64,000 nt of DNA from Trissonchulus latispiculum (GCA_030248195.1 JASAND010013601.1:1-64000); one strand, 5' to 3'; numbered from the stretch's first letter, positions 23,774 to 36,210 are shown. Program-made: numbers and translations. Notes: generated by a model from the letters alone, not told the origin.

Positions 23774-24720
23774 ATCATTATGCATATGTGTGTAGACAGT
23801 ATATAAGTGTATGCTTTGTCCATATATTCAGTATATAATTGTGATATATGGTCACACATATAGATATTTGTTCTTTCGGTATATAAATGATTTTGTACAA
23901 TCAAGAATAGATATTCAAATCCATTCAAGGAAATTAAATAATTGAAAATTAAGAATTGGAACTTTATTATTACATGCAGTCCTATCAATTTTAATACAGC
24001 TGCTTTGTTGTAAAAGTAAAACATTCTGAAAACAGTGGGAAATTTTTTAAGTTTAGCATTAAACTTTTTGAATGCTTTGAGGTAAGGAAACTTTACTGTC
24101 ATCTTAATTTATCCGTTTTATTTTAATGTCGGAAACTTTCAAACCCTTAGATACCATATTGATAAATCAGTTCAGAATAACTGTTGTTTTACGCAGTTTA
24201 CCTCTGCAAACAATTAGCTGTCCATTAAGGTTTATCATAGCAATTTCTAAGATATATTTTGTGGTAAACTTTATCAAATTTTGAACTTACGAAATTTTAA
24301 TTTTTATTTACAGAATCTGAGAAATCTAATGATTTGAAAATTTTCCGATATTATAATAAAACGGATAAATTAAGATGACAGTAAAATTTCCTTACCTCAA
24401 GCATTCAAAAATTTTAATGCAAAACTTTCCAAAATTTTGAACTTTCGAGATTTTCTTCAACTGTTTCAGAATGTTTCACACTAAAACCTGTGCTATAATT
24501 GATAGAATTGCATGTAATAATAAAGTTCCAACTCTTAATTTTCAATTATTTAATTTCTTTGATTGACTTTGAATATCTCTTCTTGATTGTACAAAATCAT
24601 TTATATAGCGAAAGAACAAATATCTATATGTGTGACCATATATCACAATTATATACTGAATATATGGACAGAGCATACACTTATATACTGTCTACACACA
24701 TATGCATAATTATGTGTTAA

Positions 24721-25727
24721 GGTGCTGGTATCGCTTTGTGTAAATTCGACCCTACGAGCTTCAATTCTTTATGAAAGTGGAAGAAACTTTCCAAATATGT
24801 TATTTTCGTGCTCTTTAACATTCTGGGACCAGTCCCGCATTTTTAGGTCAAAAGATAAGAAAGTTTTAGTTTTTGCCCTTATTCTCTCAGTACATAGTCG
24901 CTACACCGGATTGGTTGTTATGGCTGGAAAGAAGGCACCAAGATGAACATTTTTGCTTTTACAACTTTTGAGCTACCTCTAGTGGTTAAGGCAGTATAAG
25001 CCAAAAACGATTTTTGGGGACAAAAAATGGCCATTTTTGACGAAATCAGTTTTTTAAAAATTACTGCCAAATCTTACAGACAATTTCGGCTTATTTATAC
25101 TCAATCGATACACCGTCCAATTGCGCATTTTATCAATGCCTATTCGCTGGAGTTCGTTGCTTTAAGCTAAGGAATTCGCCGAAAAACCATTTTGGCAAAA
25201 TTGCGATTATTTTGTTTTGAACATTGATTTCTCAAAAATTGTCCAATGGATTCGCGTGATTTTGGGCTGAATGAAAATTCGCCCTATTGCGGAGGGACAT
25301 TTTTCTTGGTTTGAGCTAAAACATCTCCAGTTGTGAGAAAACTGAACAGAAAGTTGTGAAATTTCGTGTCATCGCGCATTTGCCGGATTTTCTGGAGTAC
25401 TGAGACTTGTTGAGTCAAATCCAAAAAAATGTCCCTCGGCCCACATGTCCTTCATATTATGGCACAAGAAAAAATTTTGGCCGATTCCACAGTTTTGAGA
25501 AATCGATGTTCAAAAATTTTTGGTCTATATTCAGTCTGTCAGATGTCAGCATGTCGGAAGTTTTTTGCTATTTTTTGCCAATTTTGCTAGTTTCGTAAGC
25601 TCATGTTAATGTACAGATTATAAGCTTTAAAACGATGTATAAAGCTCTTTCCAACTCCCAAAATTGCGAAAGTTATAGCGTTTCGAAAAATCACCACAAA
25701 AGCACTGCACAAAAGAATACCAGCACC
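24721..25727. mobile_element. TTAA-flanked element (GGTGCTGGTAT ends)
   Basis: Terminal inverted repeats GGTGCTGGTAT with TTAA on both sides (24717-24720, 25728-25731), as in piggyBac-type elements. Non-coding, A+T-rich. It interrupts the right arm of the fold-back element at 23119. Confidence 0.75.
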
Positions 25728-26315
25728 TTAAGTCCTTAGTTTAAAGTGTACAGTGGTCAGCGAGAGAAGGGGCTGGTTTTTCTTAGGCTGGTGCGAGGCT
25801 GGGGCTGGGGCTGGAGCTGGTTTTACCCACACCCAAATAATTAACTATTATTAATTGATCAATAACTTCTTATTACCTTTCCATTAAAATCATATATTCT
25901 ACATATGCAAACGTTCAATATAATCTACAGCAGTTTTCTTTGCTTTCATCAAATCTATCTTTTCTGATTTTTTCAGATCTTTAGTTTTCTAGCTTACATT
26001 ATTTTATATGTAATTATGTATTTGCAGTAAAAGTTAGACAAAGGACAAATAAAATCTGGTAAACATCTGTTAAAACTGGAATATTTTCGGCATGGACTTG
26101 ACAACTTTAGTAGCTGACGAAAAATTAGCCGCAATGAATATGGAGTAAATATTTAATACGGAATATATATTTAAATTTGCCATATTGAAAACGAGATCTG
26201 GACTGGACATGATCTGAAACGGAAACTTCGTAGTTCGTAACACTAACACAATTGCCAACCTTCAATGTTTGTACTCACAAAAATATCAAACAGAAGTATA
26301 TATAATTTACTATAC

Positions 26316-26640
26316 CAATGCCGAAATGTTCGTTCCACATGGTATGAATGTTGATCAAAGCTTTGGACATTTCCTCCATCAGTTCCCCGTAGGATGCATT
26401 TATTTTCCACTCCAGACTGTGCTGTATTTTAAGTTGACCAGCCAAACGCTTCAGCGACTCAACTCTATCCCAGTCTGTCTGATTTCGAACTCCACCAATC
26501 AGCACAAACTTAGCCTTCAGGTTCTGGTCTCCTTTAGACTGCAATCGCTGAAGCAAGCCAGCAAAGGCCCTCAGCTGAAGTTCATGATCCTTTTCTGGAC
26601 GAAACTGACCAACGGAGACAATGCGAAACTGAGAGTCAGC
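26316..26640 (-). CDS. ALG11: ALG11, internal exon (GT4 donor-binding region)
   Basis: The exon starts after AACAG at 26641-26642 with ADSQFRIVSVGQFRPEKDHE, the conserved VSVGQFRPEK of ALG11, and includes FVLIGGVRNQTDW and HTMWNEHFGI. The donor is GTATAG at 26315, leaving one base (G), phase 1, joined in frame to the terminal exon. It is 325 bp, 108 codons plus one base. All residues I expect in this block are present. Confidence 0.96.
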
Positions 26641-26948
26641 CTGTTCAAATATCAAAAATCATCAGATAATTGCAAAAGGTAACAAACAATTAACATATGG
26701 CAAACATAAGCAACCTAACATGAGAAACATAAACCATGGGGCTATGTTTTTGAAGAAATGTACGAACGTATGCAAGAACGCTGACGAGAAATTGATGAAA
26801 GTTCATGCGGATTGCAGGGGACGTCTTCCTGTTACAAAAGGAAAATCTTAGTACATTAATAGTACATAAAGTCAGACTGCAAATTATTATACAAAATTAT
26901 GTATTTAAACAAAACTTATAGTAGCCAGTACAATAACATATAACGTAC

Positions 26949-27068
26949 TAACAAATCTTCGGCCGTATTAGCTTTGATGTCCACTTCGCAAGGAGGATAA
27001 ATAATAAAGGTAGAATCAGGGCGATTCCATAAATGTAAAATATGTCCATACGTCCAAGTGGAATTGAC
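26949..27068 (-). CDS. ALG11: ALG11, internal exon
   Basis: Forty codons from VNSTWTYGHILHLW (human VNSSWTLNHILSLW) through IIYPPCEVD, between TTTCAG and GTACGT splice sites, phase 0 at both ends. This is the hinge into the C-terminal Rossmann domain. Confidence 0.95.
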
Positions 27069-27509
27069 CTGAAACAGAGGCACAGCACAATAGAAATGAA
27101 TCACAGCAGACGGCAATGCAAGACCCATGACCCGACGAGTAATTTAAAACAAGATATAATATGCTCCTTCAGAGCAAAGAAAAGAATAAGAGCCATGGTT
27201 GAACATGCAAAATGCGGAATATTTTATTTCGGTTATAAATTAGATTAAGACAAGCTTCTAAAATTAAAAATACTAATGAGTCTTAGTGAGTTTGGAAAAA
27301 TCAAAATATAAGCTTGTTACTGTACCAATATGAGTGCATGCCAAATAGACTCATATTAGCACCGGCAACACAAGATGGTTACATTCTATTCTTACTACTT
27401 AACGCCGTTAATAATACAAGTAACAAAAATGCTCCGCACAAAAGGGGATAATATGTGTGTTGGGCCTATGTCTATCCTTTAAATTCCGGTTGAGAAAGGC
27501 ATAAATCCG

Positions 27510-28030
27510 ACAACCCAAAAGTTGCTCAGCTCACTTAGGGCTTTCATTTGATACCAAATTTGACCACTTTTGAAAAATTTCATTTTTGACCGAAAATCGC
27601 CTAAGCCCCCACCCCACCCCACCACAGCACTCTACAGCCACTTTGAGCATGCAGTTCTATGACAAAAGTTGCTCAGCTCGCTTAGCGCTTTCATTTGGTA
27701 CCAAATCTGACCACTTTTGAAAATTTTCATTTTTGACCGAAAATCGCCTAAGTCCCCACCCCACCCCACCACAGCACTCTACAGCCACTTTGAGCATGCA
27801 GTTCTATGACAAAAGTTGCTCAGCTCGCTTAGCGCTTTCATTTGGTACCAAATCTGACCACTTTTGAAAATTTTCATTTTTGACCGAAAATCGCCTAAGT
27901 CCCCACCCCACCCCACCACAGCACTCTACAGCCACTTTGAGCATGCAGTTCTATGACAAAAGTTGCTCAGCTCGCTTAGCGCTTTCATTTGGTACCAAAT
28001 TCGACCACTTTTGAAAATTTTCATTTTTGA
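27510..28030. repeat. Tandem array A, ~147-bp units
   Basis: About 3.5 units, each containing aaaagttgctcagctcgctt, ttgaccgaaaatcgcctaag and ccccaccccaccccacc. The same unit recurs at 33900-34120, 42240-43070 and, inverted, 53280-53680. Confidence 0.9.
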
Positions 28031-28035
28031 CCCCA

Positions 28036-28620
28036 TGGCCTCCCACCGACCTGACCCTCCAGATGGCAAAGTGGAACCAGCACAGAAAGATGGGTGGGTC
28101 AGACGGCAAAACGGATGCGTGGAATGAGCTGGGCGCACCAGAAAACCCCTATAGACAATGTTTTGAGAGTCTATGTACAGTCCTATATGGTGTTCCCGGA
28201 AGTCGGTACCGACCGGACCCTCCAGGCGGCAAACTGGAACCAGCACAGCAAGATGGGTGGGTCAGACGGCAAAACGGACACCGGGAATGAGCTGGGCGCA
28301 CCAGAAAACCCCTATAGACAAAGTTTTGAGAGGCCAGGTAGAGCCTACTATGGACCTCCAGGAAGCGGTTTCCGACTTGACCCTCCCGACGGCAAAGTAG
28401 AACCAGCCCAGCAATATAGACACGTCGGACGGCAAAACGGATACCGGGAATGAGCTGGGCACACCAGAAAACCACTACAGACAAAGTTTTGAGAGGCCAG
28501 GTAGAGCCTACTATGGACCTCCAGGAAGCGGTTTCCGACTTGACCCTCCCGACGGCAAAGTGGAACCAGCCCAGCAAGATTGGTGGGTCTGACGGTAAAC
28601 CTGACTACGGGAATCGATTC
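28036..28620. repeat. Tandem array B, ~162-bp units
   Basis: Four units, each with gaccctcc.gacggcaaagtgg and gagctgggcgcaccagaaaa. Also at 34130-34530, 43075-43790 and, inverted, 52850-53270. Confidence 0.9.
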
Positions 28621-29556
28621 TCCGTGCCAGAAAACCATTGTATGGAAGATTTGAGCTTTCAAAGTTGAATAGGTAGCGAGAAATTTCGATTTTTCATTTT
28701 TCGAATTTTCGCCATTTTTGACGGGCCACTGTGGTCGCTAGGGAAGTGATAGAGAAACGCAACCTGGACCGTTAGTTAGTTCAATATATGTAATTTCTGA
28801 ATATAAAAAGAAATCAGCTCCAGCGCGTAACGTTCGACCTGAGCAACGACCACAAAAATGGTCACTTTTCGCTATGAGCCGACTTTGTGGCGCCACTGCG
28901 GCGATGTGGCGCAGCTGCGGCGCAAAAAAGTTGTGATTCTTAAATTTTTTAGAGGGTACTACTAGACCCCATAGCCCTTTAGGTTGGCCCACCGCTGCAG
29001 ATCACGTGAAAGCGGCGAACATTATGTACAATACAACCATCAAATAGGAGAAACCGGAAAAAAACATTGCCGCCATAACCGGTCCGGGGCGCAACTTTTT
29101 AACGGTTAAGTGATACGGGGCTGAAACTTCACAGATATACTAAACTCGATGTGCTCTACAATTTGCGCATGAAATCTGCGCAGGATCTGCGCAGGATTTT
29201 GCGCAGCTTCTGCGCAGCTTATTTTACACTGTCTCCAGCCACTTTTCACACATATTATAGGGGTCGCTGCCGCGACCCCTATGATTACATACTACTAAAA
29301 ATGGATTTACATTATATACAAAACTCCTCTTTTACTGTTCTAAATAAATTAAATTCTAGACTGTATATATTTTCTACAAGCAGAGACCCTCAAACAGTTC
29401 GAGTCATCTCAAAACAATTCTCTAAGGCAAATAAGCATATCCTTATTTTTTTCTTTTCTCAATGAGACACTATTGTAAAATGCTAATTACAATTACCACA
29501 ATTTATAATATAAATATTATAATGCCAACATGAGTCTATTTGGCATCTACTCATAT

Positions 29557-29836
29557 CAGGCCCGCACCCAGGATTTTGAAAAGGGGGGGTCCAAGGTAAA
29601 ACGCAACGGGGGTCTGGGGGGCGGAGCCGCCCAGAAGTTGCAGAATTTTTGCATTTTTGTCCAAAAACAGTACATTGGACGTTTATTTCTTGCAAAAGTA
29701 GGATTATCGCGCCGAAGCGCGAAAATTTTTATAAAATAGCTGTTTTTGCCATAAAAATAGCAAAAATTTTCCATTTTGTCATCCCAAAAGGGGGGTCTAG
29801 ACCCCTTGAAACCCCCCCCCCCTGGGTGCGGCCTTG
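29557..29836. mobile_element. hAT-like MITE (CAGGCCCGCACCCAGG family), copy 1
   Basis: 280 bp with ends CAGGCCCGCACCCAGG / CCTGGGTGCGGCCTTG and the exact 8-bp duplication actcatat (29549-29556, 29837-29844). It carries inner hairpins including gcgccgaagcgcg and a ctggggggcgg...ccgcccag segment. The second copy is at 31264 in reverse orientation. Confidence 0.92.
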
Positions 29837-30328
29837 ACTCATATTGGTAGGTTGACTTTTCCAACCTCAGTAAGACTCATTTTAGCATTTTACAAGCATG
29901 ACTTATTCTATTTTAGAACCGAAAATATTCCGCATTTTGCAATATGTTCCATCTTAACTCATAGTCTTTTCTTTGCTCTGAAGGAGCATTTTAGTTTTTA
30001 CATGTCGTTGACATGAAAGCGTTAAAGATTCATTAAGCATTACTCTTGATAATCTGCGTGGTTCAATGACAAATTAGCTCAGTTCGCTCAGGCAACCATT
30101 CATTTAATATAAAACTTGACAAACTTTCGTATCCCACCACAACACTCTGCGGCCGCACGATGGACAATGGACATAGTTCTATGAGAAAACAATTAGATTT
30201 TTGACCCAAAATCGCCGGAGACCCCACCCCTACTCCACCACAGCACTATGCAAACACTTTGGATATGCAGTTCTATGACAAAATTTGTTCAACTTAGGGT
30301 TTTCGTTTGTTATCGAATCCCTTTTTAA

Positions 30329-31835
30329 GGGGGGGGGCGACTAAAATGGGGGTGCCCCAAATTTGTCTGATTGGCCTACTTTTTGGCGAAGTTAAACAGC
30401 ATGGGTGTGGTCAAAAAATACTTGGTCGTTGGTTCTTAGCTTCCTTCCAGCCATGTGCAGCCGTCGCGTTTATGTGCCCGACCCCCCCTTTTTCACAACT
30501 ACCAACATAATTAATTAAAAATCTCTGCTGAATTCAAGACCCAAGCTTCAAGCTTGTCATTGACAAATATCATTTGGCACATGTGCCCCTACCTGCGGAA
30601 AAATACTAGACGTCAGTATCTTGTCTGCATCTAAAAGAATTACTGTTCAAAGTTGAAGTTAAGGCAAAATTTTGAAAACTTTTGGCTAACGAAAGGATAT
30701 ATTTCGTCACTGGTGCGAGCTATAAGGCTGTAATTTGGCATACAGAGGCCCTATAGAAGTACTCATTTGTGCAAATGGCAAGAAATTCTGCCGAGTGAAA
30801 AAATTTTTATGTCAACTTTAATCTTCAAAAATTGCCAAAATCGCCGTTTTCAGTCTGGCGGATCCTATGTAAAAGCTTTCTGCAGCCATAGAAGTAGCAA
30901 ACCTTCACTAATCGAGCTGAAATCGTATGTGGGTGTGTTTTCAACCACGCTGAGTTCAAATATCTCAAAAAATCTTAATTTAAAAAAAATTGATTTTTTC
31001 GATTTCTGGGGTACTATTACCCAAAAAAGGCGATTTTGTCAATTTTTGAAGATTAAAATTGGCATAAAAGTTTTTCACTCGGCAGAATTTCTTGCCATTT
31101 GGCACAAATGAGTACTCCTATAGGGCCTCTGTATATGCCAAATTACAGCCTTATAGCTCGCACCAGTAATGAAATATTCCTTTCGTTAGCCAAAAATTTT
31201 CAAAATTTTGTCAAAACTTCAACTTTGAACAGTAATTCCCTTAGATGCAGATAAGATGCAGACCAAGGCCGCACCCAGGGGGGGCGGGTTCAAGGGGTCT
31301 AGACCCCCCCTTTTTGGGGTGACAAAATGGAAAATTTTTGCTATTTTTATGGCAAAAACTGCTATTTTTTAAAAAATTTTCGCGCCTTCGGCGCGATAAT
31401 TCACTTTTTGCAAGAAATAAACGTCCAATGTACTGTTTTGGGACAAAAATGCAAAAATTCCTCAACTTCTGGGGGGCTCCGCCCCCCAGACCCCCCGTTG
31501 CCTTTTACCTTGGACCCCCCCTCTTTTCAAAATCCTGGGTGCTGGCCTGATGCAGACGTCTAGTATTTTTCCGCAGATAGGGGCACATGTGCCAAATGAT
31601 ATTTGTCAATGACAAGCTTGAAGCTTGGGTCTTGAACCCAGCAGAAATTTTTAATTAATTATGTTGGTAGTTGTGAAAAAGGGGGGGTCGGGCACATAAA
31701 CGCGATAGCTGCACATTGCTGGAAGGCAGCTAAGAACCAACGACCAAGTATTTTTTGACCACACCCATGCTCTATAACTTCGCCAAAAAGTAGGCCAATC
31801 GGACAAGGTCGGGGCAAAAGTTTAGTCGCCCCCCC
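30329..31835. mobile_element. TTAA-flanked long palindromic element
   Basis: Ends GGGGGGGCGAC / GTCGCCCCCCC with TTAA outside both (30325-30328, 31836-31839). The arms are inverted over roughly 600 bp each, centred near 30960, with only scattered mismatches. The right arm is interrupted by the hAT-like MITE at 31264-31549 plus its 8-bp duplication. No coding sequence. It sits inside array-type repeat sequence between ALG11 exons. Confidence 0.85.
31264..31549. mobile_element. hAT-like MITE (CAGGCCCGCACCCAGG family), copy 2, inverted
   Basis: 286 bp, same ends as copy 1 in reverse orientation, with the exact 8-bp duplication atgcagac (31256-31263, 31550-31557). It is inserted in the right arm of the palindrome at 30329; the left arm carries the uninterrupted sequence. 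Confidence 0.92.
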
Positions 31836-32259
31836 TTAATCTTGTTATTGTGTGTACTTGTGCTAAGATGCTTGCTGGCCAAAAAAACAATTGTTGTTCT
31901 TTGATACCAAATTTGACCACTTGAAAAATTTTATTTTTAACCCAAAATCGCCTAAGTATCCACCCCTCCCCCCACAACAGCACTCTAGAGCCACTATGGG
32001 TATGCGGTTCTTCGATTTTCGGAAGCAAAAGTAATTCGAGAGTGAGAAACGAAACGTAGTCGTCGTCGCCCAAGGCACCAATCATATTGCGTATCCATAT
32101 TATGGAGAGCCTACACCTCTACGCTCAGCCTACAAAGGGAAGCTCAGAATAGGGAAATAAGACAGGTCCTCCCGGTCGGTAGCATAAGCTAAGGACAGGG
32201 GGTATCCAGCTTCGATATAACTGCAGATAAAAACGAAAAGGGGAATGATCAGCCATGCC

Positions 32260-32608
32260 CTGGGCTTATTCCAGTGGGTGGGGTGGCCCCCCATAAACAC
32301 TCTCCCTCCAAAAAGTGGGTATATATACCCCTTTGGTATCAAAATTTGGAAATGAAGAAAATCACTCAGATGGGAAATTTCTTTCAAAAGTTTTCCGGCT
32401 TCACCGGAGATTCTTACTTAAGTTTTACCCTTTTCAACACTAAATGTGCTTATTTTTGCGATTAAAATCAACTTTCACAGTGCATGCTGGAAAAATAGCG
32501 CTATTTTTAGCATATTTTTCGAAACAATTTCGCCCCGCCCGCCCCAAAACCCCTTGCCCTTCGGTCTTTTTGGGGCCATCCAAGAAACAATCCCTAGAAT
32601 AAGCCCAG
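32260..32608. mobile_element. MITE with CTGGGCTTATTCTAG ends
   Basis: Inverted ends CTGGGCTTATTCCAG and CTGGGCTTATTCTAG with G-rich and GGCC-containing inner segments. Same family as 11301 and 35841. No clean 5-bp duplication (atgcc versus acgtc). Confidence 0.6.
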
Positions 32609-33012
32609 ACGTCCCGCAAAATTGGAACCCATCAACCCGTTGACCAGACGGATACCAGGGGAGCACCTGTGAGAATCTCCATTTGATGGGGTCTATGTCC
32701 ACCGGATTTCCCACGGAGGCGGTTCCATTCCCCTCCCACCAGCCAAACGAAACGTTAACCACCAGAGACATATCTGTGTACCAATATATAAAAGGGAAGG
32801 GAGTCCCTTGCAATTTCACAAGAATATAGCTCGTTTTGGTGGTTTAGGCGACGGTCCACTACCAAAAGACAAAAATGTTTAAGATGGAATGCTGCTAAAA
32901 ATAACTATATTAAGCCACAAAGTGGCAGAATAAACGTATGGATACTTATGTGCAACAATTTCTGAAACAAAATTAACACACTGCTAACAAAGTATATAAG
33001 TTGGTAGCTAAC

Positions 33013-33201
33013 CATAACTAAATGAGCACAGCGCCCTGCAAGTCTGTACAAGAAAGCAAAGAAATGGTAGTAAGCCAGTTTTCCACGAGTCAGCAGTGGA
33101 CTTCTGGATATAATCCCAGGATTGTTATAAGACTCTTGTCTTGAGGAAACACGATCTAACATATCTGTGCTAATGGTGGGATAATGAGTGTAACAAACTA
33201 C
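33013..33201 (-). CDS. ALG11: ALG11, internal exon
   Basis: Sixty-three codons, phase 0 at both ends, after GTTTAG and before GTTAGC. It encodes VVCYTHYPTISTDML (human VGSYVHYPTISTDML) and a hydrophobic segment, KLAYYHFFAFLYRLAG, corresponding to the membrane-associated stretch of the family, ending HLVM before VNSTW of the next exon. Confidence 0.95.
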
Positions 33202-33784
33202 CTAAACAAAACGTGCACAAACAAACCGAAATTGACTATGTCGCGTTAAATCAGCCGGCCAGTGTAACCAACTTGGTTTAACGTTAAATTAACTAGCCGA
33301 TTGATTCAATGTTAAATTGACCGGCCTTTGCATTTTGACCTCTATTGTTCTCATCTATATGATAAATATGCCTATGTGTAAGCATGAGCGCACCCATGGG
33401 AGGGGTTTGGGGGGGGGGTGGTTTCGACTTCGCCTTTTGTCCGATTTATATATATATATATATCCCCCTGGAATTTTTGGGAAGAAAGCAAAAACTCAGT
33501 TATTTTCAACTAAAAATAGGAAAGCTTTTGCGTCGGCAGCCGTCATCTCCCTTTTAGAAATGTTTCTTGCCTGTGGCTCTATTCCAGCTCAAGTTTGTAA
33601 TCTTTTTGCGACTGCGGCACCTTTCTTTGTATTTTAAATTTTAAAATTTTCGAGACTGTGGAGCTTTCGATTTAAATTTTTAGTTTGTTTCTGCGTGCAG
33701 AGCATTTGTGTCTAAAGTCAATTTTAATCTTTTTGCGCCTACGGTCCATGGGAATAGTAGCAATCTATAAGTATATGTCGTTTT

Positions 33785-35144
33785 ACAAGTAACAAAAATG
33801 CTCCGCACAAAAGGGGATAATATGTGTGCTGGGCCTATGTCTATCCTTTAAATTCCGGTTGAGAAAGTAAAGGCATAAATCCGACACAGCAGCAACTTTT
33901 GGTGGATGGATCCATGGCGAAAGTTCTTCTGTTCGCTTCGGGCTTTCATTTGACACCAAATCTGACCACTTTTGAAAAAATCTATTTTTGACCCAAAATC
34001 GCCTAAGTCCCCGCCCCACCCGTCACCACAGCACTCTAAAGCCACTTTGGATACGCTGTTCTATGACAAAAGTTTCTCAGCTCACTTATAGCTCTCATCT
34101 GACACCAAATTTGGCCACTTTGACCCCCCCACCCGACTGACACTCAAACGGCAAACTGGATACCGGGAATGAGCTGGCCGCACCAGAAAACACAAATAGA
34201 CAAAGTTTTGAGAGGCCACGTAAAGCCTAATATGGACCTCCAGGAAGCGGTTTCCGACTTGACCCTCCCGACGGCAAAGTAGAACCAGCCCAGCAAAATA
34301 GGTACGTCGGACAGCAAAGCGGATGCCGGGAATGAGCTGGGCACACCAGAAGCCTCCTACAGACAAAGCTTTGAGAAGCCAGGTAAAGCCTACTATGGAC
34401 CTCCAGGAAGCGGTTTCCGACTTGACCCTCCCGACGGCAAAGGAACTAGCCCAGCAAGATGGGTGGGTCTGACGGTAAAACTGACTGCGGGAATCGATTC
34501 TCCGTGCCAGAAAACCATTGTATGGAAGATTTTGAGCTTTCATAGTTGAATAGATAGCGAGAAATTCGATTTTTCATTTCTCGCCATTTTTGACGGGCCA
34601 CTGTGGTCGCTAGGGAAGTGATAGAGACTAGCAACCTGAACCGTTAGTTAGTTCAATATATGTAAATTTCTGAATATAAAAAGAAATCAGCTCCAGCTCG
34701 TAACGTTAGACCTGAGCCACGACCACAAAAATGGTCACTTTTCGCTCTGAGCCGACTTTGTGGCGCCACTGTTACAGTGAAAAAAGATACGATTCTTAAA
34801 TTCTTTAGAGGGTACTACTAGATATTATAGCCCTTTAGGTTGGCCCATCGCTGCAGTTCACGTGAAAGCGGCGAACATTATGTATATTACAATACAACCA
34901 TCAAATAGGAGAAACCGGAAAAAACATCGCCGCCATAACCGGTCCGGGGTGCAACTTTTTAACGGCAAGTGACACGGGGCTGAAACTTCCCAGATATACT
35001 ATACTCGATGTGCTCTACCATTTGCGCATGAAATCTACGCAGGATCTGCGCAGGATTTTGCGCAGCGTCTGCGCAGCTTATTTTATACTGTCTCCAGCCA
35101 CTTTTCACACATATTATAGGGGTCGCTGCCGCGACCCCTATAAT
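33785..35144 (+). mobile_element. Composite tandem-array element with terminal hairpin, copy 2
   Basis: Left end as in copy 1 (ACAAGTAACAAAAATGCTCCGC), shorter arrays A (33900-34120) and B (34130-34530), then a TGCGCAG cluster near 35035-35080 and a hairpin with a 14-bp stem (35113-35144). Inserted in an ALG11 intron in the opposite orientation to the gene. Confidence 0.7.
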
Positions 35145-35618
35145 ATACGCTATACCGTGGCAAAACTGAGGAAAATCTAAGATAATGCTGACTGACGAAA
35201 CCATTTTTTAATGTTGTACAAAAATAGGGGTCATGGTGAAAATCTTCAAAAGTTTAATAAATCTGGCCACTGTTTGAAAACCACGAGAATAAGGGGGGGG
35301 TGGGGGGCGGTTGCCCCAAACTTTCGCTTTCAACTTAGCATTTAAAGCTATAAACGATAGCATTTAAACGTATCATCTTTTAATTATTGAACTACAGTAG
35401 CCTGCACCAGAAGGGTATAACATAACACTTGATGAACGTCAAGTTGACGATTATTGTAAACAATTCGCCCTTTTCGGCAAAGTTCGCGAATGTCGCAATT
35501 CGCTCGCGAAGTATCGTGAACTTCGAGATTTCGTCAAGTGTTTCCCTTCTCGTGAAGGGGATATTACTGTACAGTACCACTACAAAGAGAATGCACACAA
35601 ATCCAGTGCCTACGTTAC

Positions 35619-35780
35619 TTGACAAGATCCAATGAATCTAAATAACGGCATTGTGAAAGAATAACCCATAGAATCAATAAAGACATCTGGAACAAATTTC
35701 CACAACGCTTCACAACCTAGCAATAGACCTCCCACACTTTGTCCCAGCAGTGTGAAGTATGGGTAACGTTCAGCTTCAAC
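35619..35780 (-). CDS. ALG11: ALG11, most upstream exon found
   Basis: Fifty-four codons, phase 0 at both ends, between TTTCAG and GTAACG. It begins [18 protein letters not shown] (human VEDSLYPHFTLLGQSLGS) and includes [16 protein letters not shown] and GSCQ. By comparison with the 492-residue human protein the five exons cover the C-terminal ~356 residues. The first ~137 residues, with the membrane anchor and the HPYCNAGGGGERVLW-type motif, were not found upstream on this strand. Confidence 0.95.
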
Positions 35781-35840
35781 CTGAAAAATAAACACACATA
35801 TTGTGCCATCTAAGGCAACAAAAATTTTAACGTTTAAGGT

Positions 35841-36210
35841 CTGGCTTTTTCCTACAGGGGGGGGGGGGTGGCCCCCCCGAATTTCGTTTCCCCCCAGACT
35901 TGGGTGGCCCCCCCAGGATTCGGGCCTTCCCTCCCCCAGAACTTTAAAGTGCCCGGAAAAACAGGGTTTTGAGGGTTAATTTTGAAAAATTTTTCCGGCT
36001 TCGCCGGATTTTTACACATTTTTATTTTAAGCTTCAATTGAGGTTGAAAATAATTAATTAATAATTAATTAAAAATAGTAATATTTTAGCTCAGCAGCAA
36101 AAAATAGCTATTTTTACATATTTTGAAAAATTTTTCTTCCCCCCCAGACCTGGGGGGAGGAGCGCCCCCCAGACTTCCCCCCCAGAAATTTTTGCCTAAG
36201 AAAAAGCCAG
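35841..36210. mobile_element. MITE with CTGGCTTTTTCCTA ends and 5-bp duplication
   Basis: Inverted ends CTGGCTTTTTCYTA, 5-bp direct repeat aaggt (35836-35840, 36211-36215), and long G/C runs inside both ends. Same family as 11301. Confidence 0.7.

Larger units (their letters stand above)
23119..25834. mobile_element. hAT-like fold-back element with two nested insertions
   Basis: The ends are GGGTGTGGGTAAAAACCAGC and its inverse, inside an exact 8-bp duplication, aaataatt (23111-23118, 25835-25842). The inverted arms continue far inward: the first ~110 bp, then a further ~330 bp (23789-24110 against 24365-24705). The left arm is interrupted by a 530-bp insertion (23244-23773) and the right arm by a 1007-bp element (24721-25727). 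Removing both restores one long palindrome. It lies in the last ALG11 intron. Ends match the 6015 element. Confidence 0.85.
27416..29285 (+). mobile_element. Composite tandem-array element with terminal hairpin, copy 1
   Basis: The left end is ACAAGTAACAAAAATGCTCC. An array of ~147-bp units (27510-28030) and one of ~162-bp units (28036-28620) follow, then a G+C-rich segment, a TGCGCAG cluster (29165-29222) and the terminal hairpin ATAGGGGTCGC-tgcc-GCGACCCCTAT (29257-29282). ORFs through the arrays are artefacts of tandem repetition. No Rep/helicase or transposase is encoded. The layout resembles HINE/pearl-like non-autonomous Helentrons. Confidence 0.7.
27149..29994. mobile_element. Diverged palindromic module split by a composite element
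   Basis: The left arm (27149-27365) begins aacaagatataatatgctcc; the inverted right arm runs 29526-29994 and ends ggagcattttag. The arms are clearly related but diverged, unlike the younger modules at 36809, 40766 and 53777. The composite element at 27416 and a hAT-like MITE at 29557 are inserted in it. The module is followed by array-like sequence to about 32050. Confidence 0.6.

Noticed and set aside
23761..24720. Two similar ORFs (minus 23761-24102 and plus 24499-24720) resembling a duplicated gene
   Set aside because: They are the same DNA on the two arms of an inverted repeat inside a transposon.
29257..29282. Rho-independent-type terminator hairpins
   Set aside because: The five G+C-rich hairpins end repeat elements in a eukaryotic genome and have no following U tract.
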